Positions 26,416 through 35,430 are shown, counted from the first letter of the stretch. The stretch is 64,000 nucleotides of DNA from Salinisphaeraceae bacterium (GCA_002683405.1 NYTH01000006.1:49080-113079), one strand, 5' to 3'. Numbers and translations are program-made. The notes: generated by a model not told the origin, from the sequence alone.

Positions 26416-27246
26416 TTAGTGAACGAATCCGCGGTAGACCTCGCCCACGCCGCGGGCGTACAGGGCCGGGAGCAGGCGTTTGGCCCGCCAGGCCAGCCGT
26501 CCGTCCGGCTGGGGCACCACATAGAGCTGGTTGCGGTCCACCGCGTTCAGGGCCTTGGCGGCCACCGTGTCGGCGTCGGTCAATGCCCATTTGCTCATGG
26601 CCGCACCGGCGAAGTTCTTGCGCGACTCCGGCAGGCGCGAATCCTCCACGATACGGGTGGGCACGAAGGTGGGACAGACCGCCGTGACATGTACACCCGT
26701 GCCGCAGAGCTCGGCATGTAGCGTTTCGGTAAGCGACAAAACGCCCGATTTGGTGACGTTATAGGTGGTCATCTCCGGGGCTGCCGCGAAGCCCGCCGCC
26801 GAGGCGATATTGATGATGCCCCCATAACCCAGTTCCTTGAGTTGCGGTACGAAAAAGTGGCAACCGTGTATCACGCCCCAGAGGTTGACCTGAACACACC
26901 AGCGCCAGTCCTTGAGCGAGACCTCGCCAATCCGCCCGCCGGCGCCTACGCCGGCGTTGTTGATGACCAGCGTCACGGGCCGCCCCAGCAAATCCGGCGC
27001 GGCGTCGGCCAGTTCGGCGACCTGCTTTTCCTTGCCGACATCGCAGCTCCGGGCAATGGCTACACCGCTGCCGAGCTGATTGAGCAAATCGGCCGTTTCC
27101 TGTGCCCTGGCCTTGTCGATATCGGCGCAAATAACCGAGCCCCCGCGGCGGACTATCTCGTAGGCGAGACTTCGGCCGATACCGCTGCCGGCGCCAGTCA
27201 CTACGGCGGCTGCGCGCGATGAGGGTGCAAACCTCTTTCTGCTCAT
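26416..27246 (-). CDS. SDR family oxidoreductase
   Basis: A 276-residue short-chain dehydrogenase with TGAGSGIG cofactor motif near residue 18, NNAGVGAGG, IASAAGF and catalytic YNVTK. The C-terminal tail (WRAKRLLPALYARGVGEV) is longer than in minimal SDRs and basic. It could oxidise a cyclic or secondary alcohol to the ketone that the BVMO then uses. ATG 27246; an open extension to 27537 is rejected because it lacks family features and runs into the neighbouring gene. Substrate inferred from context only. Confidence 0.88.
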   Translation of the reverse strand: MSRKRFAPSSRAAAVVTGAGSGIGRSLAYEIVRRGGSVICADIDKARAQETADLLNQLGSGVAIARSCDVGKEKQVAELADAAPDLLGRPVTLVINNAGVGAGGRIGEVSLKDWRWCVQVNLWGVIHGCHFFVPQLKELGYGGIINIASAAGFAAAPEMTTYNVTKSGVLSLTETLHAELCGTGVHVTAVCPTFVPTRIVEDSRLPESRKNFAGAAMSKWALTDADTVAAKALNAVDRNQLYVVPQPDGRLAWRAKRLLPALYARGVGEVYRGFVH

Positions 27247-27298
27247 GTTCGTGCCCTTGTTTATGTCGATGTGAAAATACCGCTGGTTGCGCAGACTC

Positions 27299-28264
27299 CT
27301 AGGCGGCGCTCCGTGGTTCGTCTTCCCGGACCAGGTCAACAGGCCAAGGCGCAGTGTTGGCCCGGTCGTGTTTCCTGGCGTGCCACTCCCGGTAAGCGTA
27401 GTAGGCCTCCAGCGTATCGCCGCTTTCGTTGTAGGCGCGCTTCCACGCATGAATGTAATCGCGGTTGTCCTCGTCCCAGGGGTGGAAGGATGGTTTGTAG
27501 AAGGGCAGGTACTCGCTGATAAACGGCTTGCGTGCAAGGCCCGGCTTGACCAACAAGGTCCATGCCGCTTGCGCTGCCTTGACCGGACGCAGGAGTTGCT
27601 TGTCTTTCCAGAGAAAGTAAAGCCAGTTGCCGTGCAGCATGGGCACGAATATGGCCGTGGCGAGCGCCATTGCCGATATACGCATTACGTAGCCCCTGGC
27701 GCCACCGCCAACCGAGTCCACGAACACGTCGAAGCTAACCGACTTGTGCTCGGTTTCCTCTACGAAGTGCCAGTAGAGCATGGCCGCAAGTTCGGGCGGC
27801 GTATCGTCGAAAATTTCCGGGTGCCGCAGCATGATCGAGGAGATGATTGCGGTGAAATGCTCGAAGGCCGCACCCATGGCGCTTTGCATGTCGTCGCTCA
27901 TGTGTTTTTCCATCAGCGACCGGATACGGACGAACAGTTTTTCCGCCTCGTCCAGTGGAATGCCGTGTCCGATCACGATGTCGTTCATTACATCGTGCTC
28001 GCGGGCGTGGGTACGTTCCTGGCGAATGAAACCGATGGCCGCCTTGCGTACAGAAGGGTCGTCCAGCTTGTCGAGCTGTGCCCGCGCCGAGTGCATAACC
28101 CAGCGCTCGCCCTCCGGCACAGGCGCGAGAATGCCGTTCAACCAGTGCGTAAGCCAGGGGTTATTGCCTAGCCAATGTCGCGGCACGGTATCCGGACTCA
28201 GTTCGAAATGCAGATCCCGGTGCTCGACTTCGTCGTAGCCGATCTTGCGACTGCTGACTGCCAT
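27299..28264 (-). CDS. PF10118-type predicted metal-dependent hydrolase
   Basis: A 321-residue protein of the predicted metal-dependent hydrolase family (PF10118, recognised from memory). It is helical and rich in His/Glu pairs: QERTHAREHDVMND, EHFTAIISSIM and HFVEETEHKSVSFDV, which look like di-metal ligands of a ferritin-like helical bundle, so an oxygenase-like role cannot be excluded. Members are often found next to BVMO and SDR genes, as here. ATG 28264 has an AGGAG ribosome site. It is the first gene of the minus-strand operon 28264-21718, opposite the TetR gene. Confidence 0.7.
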   Translation of the reverse strand: MAVSSRKIGYDEVEHRDLHFELSPDTVPRHWLGNNPWLTHWLNGILAPVPEGERWVMHSARAQLDKLDDPSVRKAAIGFIRQERTHAREHDVMNDIVIGHGIPLDEAEKLFVRIRSLMEKHMSDDMQSAMGAAFEHFTAIISSIMLRHPEIFDDTPPELAAMLYWHFVEETEHKSVSFDVFVDSVGGGARGYVMRISAMALATAIFVPMLHGNWLYFLWKDKQLLRPVKAAQAAWTLLVKPGLARKPFISEYLPFYKPSFHPWDEDNRDYIHAWKRAYNESGDTLEAYYAYREWHARKHDRANTAPWPVDLVREDEPRSAA

Positions 28265-28307
28265 GGACGTACTCCTGATTTTTATTCCCAAGTGTGTCGG
28301 TACTTTA

Positions 28308-28325
28308 TTTGGTTGACTAACCAAA
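28308..28325. promoter_or_regulatory. Perfect TTTGGTT-N4-AACCAAA palindrome (putative TetR operator)
   Basis: In the 178-base divergent gap between the metal-hydrolase gene (start 28264) and the TetR gene (28443), the site TTTGGTTGACTAACCAAA has 7-base arms pairing perfectly around GACT. It sits about 45 bases upstream of the minus-strand gene, in good position to block its promoter. The divergent layout makes the adjacent TetR protein the likely binder. The site differs in sequence from the TTGACC/GGTCAA series elsewhere in the window. Confidence 0.55.
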
Positions 28326-28442
28326 TGTCAACTACGTAGAAACACTACGCATATATTAAGAGGGATTGCCGGTCAATGAGCCAACTTTTCTTGCGTCCCG
28401 GCGTTATCATGTGGCGCGTAGCACAGGCGAGGAGGCGCGAAA

Positions 28443-29075
28443 TTGCCAACATCGAAAACACAACCCGTTATTGCGGCCACGGAAGGTGCGCAGAGAGCGC
28501 TCATTCTCACGCGCGCCGCCAGGCTGTTTCGGAAAAAGGGTTTCGAGCGCACCACGGTGAAGGAAATTGCACAAGCATGCGAGATGCTGCCCGGCAGCCT
28601 GTACTACCGTTACAAAACCAAAGAGGAATTGCTGGTCGACCTGATGCGCTATGGCATCGAGGATGTCATGCAGGATGTGCTGGCCAGCTTCGAACAAACC
28701 GAGGACCCGTCCGAGCAGCTGCGCTACTGCATCAACGCACACTTGCGGGCGCTGGTCTCGGATTCGGATCTGATATTCGTGCTGTTGTTCGAGTGGCGCG
28801 CCCTGGGAGGCGAGGCGCAATCCGATATCATCGCGCTGCGCGATGATTACGAGCGGCTGTGGTCCGACATTCTCGAAGCCATGGTGCAGGAGGGTGTGCT
28901 AAAACCCGATGTGGATCTCAAGCTGCTGCGGCTGGTGGGCATCGGCAGCTTGAACTGGGTAGCCACCTGGTACGACCCCGAAGGTCCTTACGATCTGGAC
29001 CAGATCGGCGGGTTTCTCTGGCGCATCATCGTCGATGCGCTACTGGCGGGTGGTGCTCGGGGTGCACCTTCTTAA
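28443..29075 (+). CDS. TetR family transcriptional regulator
   Basis: A 210-residue TetR repressor starting at TTG 28443 with an AGGAGGCG ribosome site six bases upstream. The N-terminal helix-turn-helix is clear: LFRKKGFERTTVKEIAQACE then LPGSLYYRYKTKEELLVDLM. The remaining helices form the ligand and dimer domain. It is divergent from the BVMO operon (28264-21718), and a perfect palindrome lies between them, so control of that operon by a pathway metabolite is the best guess. KstR2-like regulators of ring-degradation genes are of this general size. Confidence 0.9.
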   Translation: MPTSKTQPVIAATEGAQRALILTRAARLFRKKGFERTTVKEIAQACEMLPGSLYYRYKTKEELLVDLMRYGIEDVMQDVLASFEQTEDPSEQLRYCINAHLRALVSDSDLIFVLLFEWRALGGEAQSDIIALRDDYERLWSDILEAMVQEGVLKPDVDLKLLRLVGIGSLNWVATWYDPEGPYDLDQIGGFLWRIIVDALLAGGARGAPS

Positions 29076-29109
29076 TCCCCTGGTCGACAACGCAGACTTT
29101 GGCGGGCAC

Positions 29110-30030
29110 TTAAGAAGCCTCGGCGAATAATCCGGACAGTCCGCGCACGATCGCCTCGGGTTGCTCCATGGGCAGGAAATGCGTGGTATTGGCCACCGCC
29201 TCGAACCTGGCTGCTGGCGCCCTGCGCTCCAGGCCGGCCCGCGCGCGGTCGAATACGGTGGATTGGCGGGTACCTTGCAGAACCAGCAAAGGGCATTGCA
29301 GGGCTTTTATATCGGTGATTGAATCCGGATCGACACTGGCAAAGGTGTCGGCTTCCCAGGCGGGTGAACAGGCCAGCCTGAAATTGTTCCCCTCGGCAAT
29401 GAGGCCGTGGGCGACATAGGCGGCCAGCCATTCGTCGGGCCAGGTGGCGAATGCCCCGCGTCCACGGTAAACATTCATGGCTTGCGACTTGCTTGGAAAG
29501 TGGCTGCGCCTTGCCCGGGCCGCGGCCGGGTGGGGCAGGCGGGCGGTTGCCCCGGCCAGCCGGGCGAACTTCACCAGCCAGCGCGGCCAGCCGGCCAGCA
29601 GTACCGGTTCGGCAAGCAGCAGGCCGGCGACTTGCCCCGGTCGCCGTGCCGCGGCCACCAGGCTGATAGTGGCACCGATGGAATGGCCCGCCAGCCAGAC
29701 CGGTTCATTTTGTTCGTCAAGCCACTGGGTCAGGTCTCGGTAATAGGTGTCCCAGTGATGCAGTTTTTGTGCGAGCGCGGCGGCGTGGCTGGCGCCGTGG
29801 CCGCGCATGTCCCATGCGACCACATTCCAGTTGCCGCTGAGCCTGTCGAGCAGTGGTGTGTAGGTACGGGCGTGAAAGCCGGTGGCATGCGCCCAGTGCA
29901 AGCGGGGCAGGCCAGCGTGTTGCGGCCAGTGCCAGAAGACCAGCTTCCTGTCGTCAGCGACCGAGAAGGGCTGCCGTAGCGGTTCTCGTGACGCATTGTG
30001 ATCAGTAGGATTTGGGTAGGCCGAGGACAT
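29110..30030 (-). CDS. Alpha/beta-hydrolase fold protein
   Basis: A 306-residue alpha/beta hydrolase. It shows LHWAHATGFHARTY (oxyanion region), WDMRGHGAS, the nucleophile elbow LAGHSIGATIS (Ser near 123), LVLQGTRQ and a C-terminal TTHFLPMEQPE with the catalytic His. ATG 30030 overlaps the upstream acyl-CoA dehydrogenase gene by 29 bases; there is no nearer in-frame start. It ends the minus-strand operon 35354-29110. Substrate is unknown: an ester, lactone, or a carbon-carbon bond in a ring-cleavage product. Confidence 0.82.
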   Translation of the reverse strand: MSSAYPNPTDHNASREPLRQPFSVADDRKLVFWHWPQHAGLPRLHWAHATGFHARTYTPLLDRLSGNWNVVAWDMRGHGASHAAALAQKLHHWDTYYRDLTQWLDEQNEPVWLAGHSIGATISLVAAARRPGQVAGLLLAEPVLLAGWPRWLVKFARLAGATARLPHPAAARARRSHFPSKSQAMNVYRGRGAFATWPDEWLAAYVAHGLIAEGNNFRLACSPAWEADTFASVDPDSITDIKALQCPLLVLQGTRQSTVFDRARAGLERRAPAARFEAVANTTHFLPMEQPEAIVRGLSGLFAEAS

Positions 30031-31180
30031 GTTCACCGATGTAGTTGAGCAGCATCTCGTTGTTGATCGGGGCAATTTCCATCAGCCGCAACGAGGGCCA
30101 GAGCGTGACCACGTCATAGTCCCGGTCGAAGGCGTAGCCGCCGTGGGTCTGCAGGGCTGCTTCCACCGCTTTGACTCCGGCACGCGAGCCCAGCAGCTTG
30201 GCCATATTGGCATGCGCGCCGGCGTTGCCGCCCTCATCGAAAGTTGCCGCGGCCTGAAACATCATCAGCCTCGCGGCTTCCAGTTCGGCCTTGGCCAGCG
30301 CCAAGCGGTGCTGCAACGCCTGGTAGCTGCCGATGGGCTGGCCGAAGGGCTTGCGGTCGTTAGCGTAAGCCACGGCCTTCTTGAGGGCATAGTTGCCCAG
30401 GCCGACGGACATGGCGCAGACCAGCAGGCGCTCTGAGTTGAGCGCTTCGAACATCCCGGCCAGGCCCTGGCCCGGATCGCCCACCAGGCGGTCGGGCGCC
30501 AGCTGGACCTCGTCGAAAAATACCAGATACTGCTTTTCCGGCCAGCCCACCTCGATGTTGAGCGGCTGCAGTTCGACCCCCGGGGCGTTGGTGTCCACCA
30601 CGAACAGGGACATGCCCTGCGTTCGGTGCTCCACTTCGCTGGCTTTCTGCGTGCGCGCCACGACCACCATCCGGTCGGCGTCCGCGGCCCCCGAGATGAA
30701 GACCTTGCGGCCGGTCAGGCTGTAGCCCTCTGCTGTCTGTGTGGCCAGCGTGGACATGGCGAAGCTGTTGGTGCCGGAATCCGGTTCGGTTATCGCAAAG
30801 CAAAGCTTTTCCTTGCCGGTCATCGTGGGTTTGATAAAGCGTTCGAACTGCTCGGGGCTGCCGTTCTTTATGACGGGTACGCGGCCGAAACCGGTGAGAA
30901 AGAGCATGGGCAGAATCAGGCCGGCCTCGGCCAGCACTTCGGCCAGGGCCACCAGTTCCACCTGTCCGCCGCCCGAGCCGCCCATGGACTCGGGGATTGT
31001 CAGGCCCAGCAGGCCGCACTCCCCCAGCGCTTCCCAAGCTTCCTGAGGAAAGCGATGGTTATCGATGCACTCGCGCATGTACTCGCGCGAGAAGCGCTCG
31101 GTAATGCCGCGGGCGGCTTCGCGTATATCGCCAATGCGGCTCTCCACACTGTTCTGGTCGAAGTCGGGCAGGGCGCTCAT
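30002..31180 (-). CDS. Acyl-CoA dehydrogenase (MEIAPINNEM type), paralogue of 18267-19451
   Basis: A 392-residue acyl-CoA dehydrogenase starting at ATG 31180; the open frame further upstream is not part of it. It matches the protein at 18267-19451 along its whole length, including CFAITEPDSGTNS, RKPFGQPIGSYQ, QTHGGYAFDRDYDV and the unusual RLMEIAPINNEM loop. The two genes lie in different operons and orientations, so they are likely old paralogues with different substrates. It sits 35 bases after the MDR-type gene. Confidence 0.9.
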   Translation of the reverse strand: MSALPDFDQNSVESRIGDIREAARGITERFSREYMRECIDNHRFPQEAWEALGECGLLGLTIPESMGGSGGGQVELVALAEVLAEAGLILPMLFLTGFGRVPVIKNGSPEQFERFIKPTMTGKEKLCFAITEPDSGTNSFAMSTLATQTAEGYSLTGRKVFISGAADADRMVVVARTQKASEVEHRTQGMSLFVVDTNAPGVELQPLNIEVGWPEKQYLVFFDEVQLAPDRLVGDPGQGLAGMFEALNSERLLVCAMSVGLGNYALKKAVAYANDRKPFGQPIGSYQALQHRLALAKAELEAARLMMFQAAATFDEGGNAGAHANMAKLLGSRAGVKAVEAALQTHGGYAFDRDYDVVTLWPSLRLMEIAPINNEMLLNYIGEHVLGLPKSY

Positions 31181-31215
31181 GGGGCCTCCGGGGGTGTTGG
31201 CGTGAAAAATTCGGG

Positions 31216-32277
31216 TTATGTGGCGTTGCAAGCGTCGGGGTCGATAATGACCCCGATCTTGCCGGTTTGCCGGCTGGCCGCGAGCCGCGCCAGGCCTGTA
31301 GGGACTTGGGCAAGGCGGAGGGTCGAATCGTAGAGGGGTTTGAACAATCCGCGTTCCGCGGCACTGATCAGTGCCGCGAATTCGCTGAAATTGCCGATCG
31401 ACGTGCCAATGATCTGCAACTGGCGGATGAAAATCTGCTGCAGGCTGGTGGGCGGGTTCGGGCCGGTGGTGGCACCAAAGACAATAATACGGCCGCCGCC
31501 CACCGTGGCTTTCAGCGAGGTTTCCCAGGTTGCTGCGCCCACATTCTCGATGACCACATCCACGCCGCGCCGGCAGGTAATCTCGCGTACCCGAGAAAGA
31601 ACATCCTCGTTGCGATAGTTGATGCAGCAGGTAGCGCCCTGCTGGCGCGCAACCTCGAGCTTGGCGTCGGACGAACTGGTGACAATACTGCGCGCCGAGC
31701 GCAGCGCGCAGAACTGGAGCGCAGCCATGGAAGCGCCACCGCCGATGCCGTGGATCAGAACCCAGTCCTTGTCGGTAACCGCGCCCTGGGTCATGACCGC
31801 TCGCCAGGCGGTCAGATAAGCCGTGGGTAGCATGGCCGCGTCCAGTAGCGACAGCGAATCGGCCACCGGGAATATGCAATCCTCCGGCATGACGATGTAT
31901 TCGGCCATGCAGCCGTCGATGTTCTCGCCGGGCACCGCCCGCGAGTAGGACAGCATCTGATCGCCGCGGAAGCTGAATTCATCCCTGCCGAAACGCGCTG
32001 GATAAATGACCACCCGTTCGCCGGTCTGGCGGTGGACCACCCCGGGGCCGGTACAGTCGACGATGCCGGCACCGTCCACGCCCAGGGTCAGCGGCAGGTC
32101 ATGGCGGAAGCCGCGACCGTCCTCGGCCATGTAGATGTCCACGCGATTGAGGCCGGCGGCCGCCAGCCGCACCCGGACCTCGCCAGGCCCGGGCACCGGA
32201 ACGGGCCGTTCGCCCACGATGACTTCCTCCAAGCTGCCGTGGCCGTTGATGTAGACGGCTTGCATGTGCTTTTTCAT
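31216..32277 (-). CDS. MDR-family NAD(P)H:quinone oxidoreductase / enoyl reductase-like protein
   Basis: A 353-residue medium-chain dehydrogenase/reductase. The N-terminal GroES-like domain has LGVDGAGIVD and GERVVIYPARFG, and the nucleotide-binding motif is VLIHGIGGGASMAAL. The Cys/His catalytic zinc ligands of alcohol dehydrogenases are absent, so it belongs to the zinc-free quinone oxidoreductase or enoyl reductase branch. It could reduce or oxidise a carbon-carbon double bond in the degradation route. It lies 10 bases after the hydratase gene. ATG 32277. Confidence 0.8.
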   Translation of the reverse strand: MKKHMQAVYINGHGSLEEVIVGERPVPVPGPGEVRVRLAAAGLNRVDIYMAEDGRGFRHDLPLTLGVDGAGIVDCTGPGVVHRQTGERVVIYPARFGRDEFSFRGDQMLSYSRAVPGENIDGCMAEYIVMPEDCIFPVADSLSLLDAAMLPTAYLTAWRAVMTQGAVTDKDWVLIHGIGGGASMAALQFCALRSARSIVTSSSDAKLEVARQQGATCCINYRNEDVLSRVREITCRRGVDVVIENVGAATWETSLKATVGGGRIIVFGATTGPNPPTSLQQIFIRQLQIIGTSIGNFSEFAALISAAERGLFKPLYDSTLRLAQVPTGLARLAASRQTGKIGVIIDPDACNAT

Positions 32278-32287
32278 GGCTGGTTAT

Positions 32288-33070
32288 TCACTCGAAGCGG
32301 GGGGCGCGCTTTTCCAGAAAGGCGGCCACGCCCTCGGCGTGCTCGGGCGCGGTCATGACCACGCCCATGTGTGAAGACATCATGTCCAGGTGCGTGTGCA
32401 GTTCCTGCGCGTGGCTCTGGTAAACCGCCCGTTTGATGATTCGCATGGCCTGCCGTGGCCCGCGCGCCAGCTGCCCGGCACACTCGTAGGTTTGCTCCAG
32501 CAGCTCGGCCGCCGGGTAGACCCGGTTGACCAGGCCCAGCTCAAGGGCGCGCTCGGCGCTGATGAAATCACCGGTCAGCAACAGTTCCAGCGCACGCGAG
32601 GTGCCGATCAGGCGCGGCAACAGCCAGGCGCCGCCATCGCCGGGCACCAGGCCAACCTTTACATAGGTTTCGGCGAAACGGGCGCTATCCGCGGCAAAAC
32701 GCAGGTCGCACCACAGGGCCATGTCCATCCCGGCGCCCGTGGCAGCGCCATTGACCGCCGCGATTACCGGCTTGTCCAGGCGGTGCAGCGCCTTGGCCAC
32801 CCCGTGTATGCCCTCCCAGAGCTTTGCTTTCTGAGTGCTCGCCGCGTTGCCGATGTCGCCCCGCAGCTCCTGCAGGTCTCCGCCGCTGCAAAAGGTCTTG
32901 CCGGCACCGGTGACCACCACACAGCGGACGTCGTCGTTGACCAGACACTCTTCCAGCGCCCGGGTCCACAGGGCGATCATTTCGTCGTTGAACGCGTTGT
33001 GCTGGTCGGGGCGGTTCAGCGTCAGCGTGGCGATACGCTCGTGGATATCGAATTCGAGCACCTGGCTCAT
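32288..33070 (-). CDS. Enoyl-CoA hydratase/isomerase family protein
   Basis: A 260-residue crotonase-fold protein with TFCSGGDLQELRG and NGAATGAGMDMALWCD as oxyanion-hole segments, then ETYVKVGLVPGDGGAWLLPR. ATG 33070 overlaps the TGA of the acyl-CoA dehydrogenase upstream (ATGA). It would hydrate the enoyl-CoA made by the dehydrogenase pair 34194/33067. Members of this type with DGG after the second motif are common in aromatic and terpenoid acyl-CoA routes. Confidence 0.88.
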   Translation of the reverse strand: MSQVLEFDIHERIATLTLNRPDQHNAFNDEMIALWTRALEECLVNDDVRCVVVTGAGKTFCSGGDLQELRGDIGNAASTQKAKLWEGIHGVAKALHRLDKPVIAAVNGAATGAGMDMALWCDLRFAADSARFAETYVKVGLVPGDGGAWLLPRLIGTSRALELLLTGDFISAERALELGLVNRVYPAAELLEQTYECAGQLARGPRQAMRIIKRAVYQSHAQELHTHLDMMSSHMGVVMTAPEHAEGVAAFLEKRAPRFE

Positions 33071-34188
33071 GATTGTTTACTCCGGCAACGGGTGGACAAA
33101 GCGGGCATCGAGCAGGCAGCGCGCCGCCCTGGGGAATATGGTCGGTCTCTAGGCAAGGCAGGCCGGCCCAGGGCCGTGAGCATGGGCCAGAGTCCGTCAC
33201 CGCCGGCTTGCAGGGCCTGTTCGGCGATGATGCGGTTCCAGTACGTTTCCGGCCCGAAATCGTCCCGCCAGCTCCATAGCCTGCGGCTGTAGTGATGCAG
33301 GCGATGTTCGTAGGTAAAGCCCATGGCGCCATGCACCTGGTGGGCGATGTTGGTGGCGCTGTCCACCGCCTGACCGGCGCGCGCCTTGGCGACTGCCGCA
33401 TCGAGCAGGCCAGCGTCGGGCGAGAGCGTGGCCGCGGCGGTCTCTACCGCGGTTTCCACCGCCGCGGCTTCGCCGGCCAGCAGGGCCAGTTGCTGCTGAA
33501 TCGCCTGAAACTTGGCCAGCGGCCGACCGAACTGCTTGCGTTCGCCCGCGTAGCTGCAGGCCAGATCCAGGCAGCGGCGTACGGCGCCCGCCATCTGCGC
33601 GCCACGCATGACCGCCGCCAGCGCGAGCCAGTAATCCACCGACCAGGCGATAACGGTGTCCTCGACGGTTTCGCCGGCCGACAGGTCGATATCGTCACGG
33701 GGCTCGCCCGCCATGTTGCTGCCCTCGCGCGCCACCGTGGCGTGCCGGACCAGCTGCAGCCGGGACTGGTCGCGCGTGGGCCCGGTAATCAGCCTGACCA
33801 CCGGCAGGTGTCGACCCCAGGGCACCCCATGCAGATGATCGCCCAGGCCGCCGCCGTCCAGTGCCAGGGACGGGACCGTGAGGCCGGATCGAGGGATCTC
33901 GCAGCCGGCAGTTGCCAGCGCGTGGCCGGCCAGCCAGGTCTCGGCCAGCGGTACGGGCGCGGCGTAATAGCCGGCCAGCCGGAGTACCCCAATAGCCTCG
34001 TGTAGCGTAAGCCCGCTGCCATCCTGTTCTTCGGGTAGCAGGGCGCGTGTCAGGCCGTTTTCTTCCAGTGCTGTCCATAACGCCTCGGGCCATTGGCCCT
34101 GCTCGCAAGCATTAATGCTATCGGTGCTGGCCAGGTCGGCAAAAATTCTTTCGGCGGCATCCAGCAGCAGATTGCTTATATCGGTCAC
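33067..34188 (-). CDS. Acyl-CoA dehydrogenase, divergent subunit (probable partner of 34194)
   Basis: A 373-residue acyl-CoA dehydrogenase-fold protein. It is divergent in the middle: no TEPxAGSD motif is visible, though RKQFGRPLAKFQAIQQ and HQVHGAMGFTYEHRLHHYSR remain. Loss of the central motif with a kept C-terminal half is typical of one subunit in heteromeric alpha2beta2 enzymes of steroid degradation (FadE pairs). It starts at GTG 34188, only 5 bases after the neighbouring full acyl-CoA dehydrogenase, supporting a pair. The last 30 residues are low-complexity and may be a decayed end. Confidence 0.82.
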   Translation of the reverse strand: MTDISNLLLDAAERIFADLASTDSINACEQGQWPEALWTALEENGLTRALLPEEQDGSGLTLHEAIGVLRLAGYYAAPVPLAETWLAGHALATAGCEIPRSGLTVPSLALDGGGLGDHLHGVPWGRHLPVVRLITGPTRDQSRLQLVRHATVAREGSNMAGEPRDDIDLSAGETVEDTVIAWSVDYWLALAAVMRGAQMAGAVRRCLDLACSYAGERKQFGRPLAKFQAIQQQLALLAGEAAAVETAVETAAATLSPDAGLLDAAVAKARAGQAVDSATNIAHQVHGAMGFTYEHRLHHYSRRLWSWRDDFGPETYWNRIIAEQALQAGGDGLWPMLTALGRPALPRDRPYSPGRRAACSMPALSTRCRSKQS

Positions 34189-34193
34189 GATGC

Positions 34194-35354
34194 TTATCTC
34201 AATCCCAGGCCGCGGGCGATGGCGCCACGCAGAATTTCGTTGGTGCCGCCGCGCAGGGTGGCGGATGGTGCGTGCAGGATAGCCCCTCGCAGTAAGCGGG
34301 CGAACTCCCCCTGGTGCGTACTTATTTCATTGGCGCCGGCAATCAGCCGGGCCTGCTCGGGCAGCAGCCGCTCAAAGCGGGTCCCCAGGTCCTTGACCAG
34401 GGCGGCCTCCAGCGCGGGCATCTCCCCGGCTTCCAGACGGGCGGCTACCGATAGCGACATTTGGCGCAGGCTGGCCAACTGGCTGATCAGGGCGCCCGTG
34501 GCCGCCAGCGTCGCCTTGTCGGGTGTCGGGCCGGCGGCCAGGTTTGCCACCAGTTCCGCGAGCACGCCGTAGTAGCTCAGAAAGCGCTCCGGGCCGCTAC
34601 GCTCGTAGGCCAGTTCGCCCACAACCTGCTGCCAGCCGTTGCCGATTTCACCCACCACACGAGAGTCGGGCACGAACAGATCCTCGAACAGCACTTCGTT
34701 GAAATGCTGGACACCGGCCAGGTTGGTGATGCCGCGAACCTGCAGTCCGGGCGAATCCATTTCTACCAGCAGTTGGCTGAGCCCGGCGTGGCGATCGTTG
34801 TCGTCACGCGGGGAGGTCCGGCACAGCACCACCATGCAGTGTGCCCGGTGCGCGTAGCTACTCCATATCTTGCGGCCATTGAGTCTCCAGCCGCCGTCCA
34901 CTCGCTCGGCGCGGGTACGCACTGCCGCCAGATCAGACCCGGCATCAGGCTCGCTCATACCCAGTGCGAAGTAGCATTCGCCCCGCGCCATGGGCGGCAT
35001 GAACGTCTGACGCTGTTCCTCGGTGCCAAATCGCAGCAGCATGGGGCCGGTTTGCCGGTCCGAGGCCCAGTGCGCGCCGACCGGGGCGCCCGCGCAGAGC
35101 AATTCTTCCGTGACCACGTAGCGATCCAGCGCGCTGCGCTCCGCTCCGCCGTACTTCCGCGGCCAGGTCATGCCCAGCCAGCCGGCGGCGCCCAGCTTGC
35201 GGGAAAACTCCGGGTCGCAGGCCAGCCAGGAGTCACTGGCTGGTTGGAAGCTGCCCTGGCGGCGTTCTTCGGCCAGAAAAGCGCGTATGTCCGCGCGCAG
35301 GTTTTCGGCGCTGTCGGGAAGCGGCTGATGCGGAAAGTTCAGGGTCTGCGTCAT
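34194..35354 (-). CDS. Acyl-CoA dehydrogenase (probable heteromer partner of 33067)
   Basis: A 386-residue acyl-CoA dehydrogenase with WLGMTWPRKYGG, FALGMSEPDAGSDLA, WSSYAHRA and C-terminal LRGGTNEILRGAIARGLGL, in which the usual EGT Glu is Gly while a Glu follows at NEI. This RGGTNEI ending is common in heteromeric and long or cyclic-substrate enzymes. It is the first gene of the operon 35354-29110, whose start faces a predicted sigma-54 promoter at 35431-35445. ATG 35354. Confidence 0.88.
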   Translation of the reverse strand: MTQTLNFPHQPLPDSAENLRADIRAFLAEERRQGSFQPASDSWLACDPEFSRKLGAAGWLGMTWPRKYGGAERSALDRYVVTEELLCAGAPVGAHWASDRQTGPMLLRFGTEEQRQTFMPPMARGECYFALGMSEPDAGSDLAAVRTRAERVDGGWRLNGRKIWSSYAHRAHCMVVLCRTSPRDDNDRHAGLSQLLVEMDSPGLQVRGITNLAGVQHFNEVLFEDLFVPDSRVVGEIGNGWQQVVGELAYERSGPERFLSYYGVLAELVANLAAGPTPDKATLAATGALISQLASLRQMSLSVAARLEAGEMPALEAALVKDLGTRFERLLPEQARLIAGANEISTHQGEFARLLRGAILHAPSATLRGGTNEILRGAIARGLGLR

Positions 35355-35430
35355 GGGGGAAAATGATCGTCGACGAACATGTCAATCGGAAAAATGGGAT
35401 AAGTGTCACGCAATAGTCCCCCTTGATAAG

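Noticed and set aside
26416..27537. Longer start for the SDR at 26416
   Set aside because: The added part is Thr/Arg-rich without family features; ATG 27246 starts just before the cofactor motif.
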